Assembly: GCA_001788395.1 (NCBI GenBank)
Contig: MGBT01000163.1
Span: 5,173 to 54,152, forward strand
Length of the DNA stretch: 48,980 nucleotides
DNA from: Candidatus Rokubacteria bacterium GWA2_70_23
Lineage (GTDB): Bacteria; Methylomirabilota; Methylomirabilia; Rokubacteriales; CSP1-6
Direction: 5' to 3'
Part shown: positions 48,472 to 48,980 of the stretch, piece after piece
How positions within the stretch are numbered: position 1 is the first letter of the stretch
Layout of the letters: every line of letters starts with the position of its first letter
Position numbers and translations under genes: made by a program
The notes under the pieces: generated by a model
What the model was told of the DNA's origin: nothing
Seen by the model: the letters and a program-made list of their open reading frames with translations, nothing else
The model's database searches: none

Positions 48472-48980
48472 CTAGCGCTTGGGCTTGGCGTCAAAGAGCC
48501 AGAGCCACTCGTCCCCGCGCGCCGCGTACTCGACCTTGCGGGAGATCGCGAGCGTGTCGTACTGGGTCCAGAGGAAGATCGCCGGGGCCTCCTCGCGGAT
48601 CAGGTTCTGGATTCGCGAGTAGGTGCGCTTGCGCCTCGCCTGGTCCACGGTGGAGCGGGCCTCGTCGATGAGCCCATCGAGTCCCTCGACGCGCGTGTAC
48701 CACTTGCCGATCCAGCTCCCCGGCTCGGTGTGATAGAGCGGGTGGAGCACGGCGTCGGCGTCGAAGACCGAGTAGTTGCCCCAGCTCCCGTAGTAGCCGT
48801 TGGTGGCCTTGCCCTCGCCCTGGAGGACCTTGTTCCACGCCGGGCCCGGGTCCCACACCTTCGCGTTGGTGCGGATCCCCACCTCGGTGAGCATCTGGGT
48901 GATCGCCTCGAAGACGGGCCGGAACTCCACGAACGCGCTGTGCAGGGTGATGTCCACGCCGTTCGGGTAGCCGGCCTGGG
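48472..48980 (-). CDS. ABC transporter substrate-binding protein, family 5 (partial, C-terminal part)
   Basis: The frame is open to the right window edge and ends at 48472, giving about 169 C-terminal residues of a family 5 extracellular binding protein (DppA/OppA/NikA-like). Recognisable are QAGYPNGVDITLH at the edge, EAITQMLTEVGIRTNAKVWD, GYYGSWGNYSVFDADAVL, and AIFLWTQYDTLAISRKVEYA near the end. It delivers the ligand to the two permeases encoded next. The signal peptide and N-terminal lobe are outside the window, so the ligand class cannot be assessed. Confidence 0.88.
   Translation of the reverse strand, partial: QAGYPNGVDITLHSAFVEFRPVFEAITQMLTEVGIRTNAKVWDPGPAWNKVLQGEGKATNGYYGSWGNYSVFDADAVLHPLYHTEPGSWIGKWYTRVEGLDGLIDEARSTVDQARRKRTYSRIQNLIREEAPAIFLWTQYDTLAISRKVEYAARGDEWLWLFDAKPKR

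Overview
The window is high-GC bacterial DNA with tightly packed genes, many ATGA/GTGA start-stop overlaps and many GTG starts. The gene mix (branched-chain/aromatic CoA chemistry, CaiB-type CoA transferase, 2-hydroxyacyl-CoA dehydratase with activase, dipeptide-type ABC importer, MoaD-MoaE fusion) resembles soil/subsurface lineages such as Rokubacteria/Methylomirabilota. That placement is an impression from gene style, not a phylogenetic result. There is no rRNA and no CRISPR array.

Layout. (1) 1-11148, mostly plus strand: carboxyltransferase, fumarylacetoacetate-hydrolase-family protein, archaeal-type phosphoglycerate mutase, M23 peptidase, an internally deleted rhomboid, a CitMHS_2-type antiporter, a DHH phosphoesterase, a four-copy 40-bp repeat cluster, MgtE, a SAM methyltransferase and an alpha/beta hydrolase. 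(2) 11123-23858, all minus strand: a chain moaD-moaE fusion > tilS > htrA > sigma-54 response regulator > PhnD-like binding protein; a HesB/ErpA protein flanked by a 127-bp palindromic element; and a second chain CoA transferase > enoyl-CoA hydratase > glycosyltransferase > two QueD/PTPS paralogs > folE > SDR. folE is interrupted by a complete 338-residue LAGLIDADG intein placed directly before its zinc-ligand cysteine. (3) 23927-33226: tRNA-Met(CAU) and a ~9.2-kb integrated element bounded by a perfect 40-bp direct repeat of the 5' half of that tRNA. (4) 33227-48980: chromosome again, with a DDEDEL-repeat mini-protein, a PuuD-like membrane protein, a cytochrome c lipoprotein, a UvrA-family protein, a sensor with histidine-kinase H-box but no ATPase domain, an MFS transporter, a 2-hydroxyacyl-CoA/benzoyl-CoA-reductase-type cluster with a tandem-fused activase and an acyl-CoA ligase, and a dipeptide-type ABC importer running off the right edge.

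The integrated element carries a tyrosine integrase, a Cro/CI-like repressor with its own promoter-operator, two excisionase/AlpA-like HTH proteins, a prim-pol/RepA-type ATPase, a HicBA toxin-antitoxin pair, several unknown small proteins and two conspicuous repeat arrays that could be replication or regulatory sites. It has no capsid, tail, terminase or conjugation genes. The layout (integrase, leftward regulators and primase-helicase, divergent rightward accessory genes) is that of a phage-satellite (PICI-like) or integrative-plasmid element. It appears to have re-supplied the 5' half and promoter of the host tRNA and left an orphan tRNA 5' half followed by a strong terminator at its far end.

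The most interesting observations are the FolE intein, the tRNA-5'-half-targeting satellite-like element with its repeat arrays, the 40-bp repeats before mgtE, the deleted rhomboid, the kinase-less regulatory module behind htrA, and the single-chain double activase.
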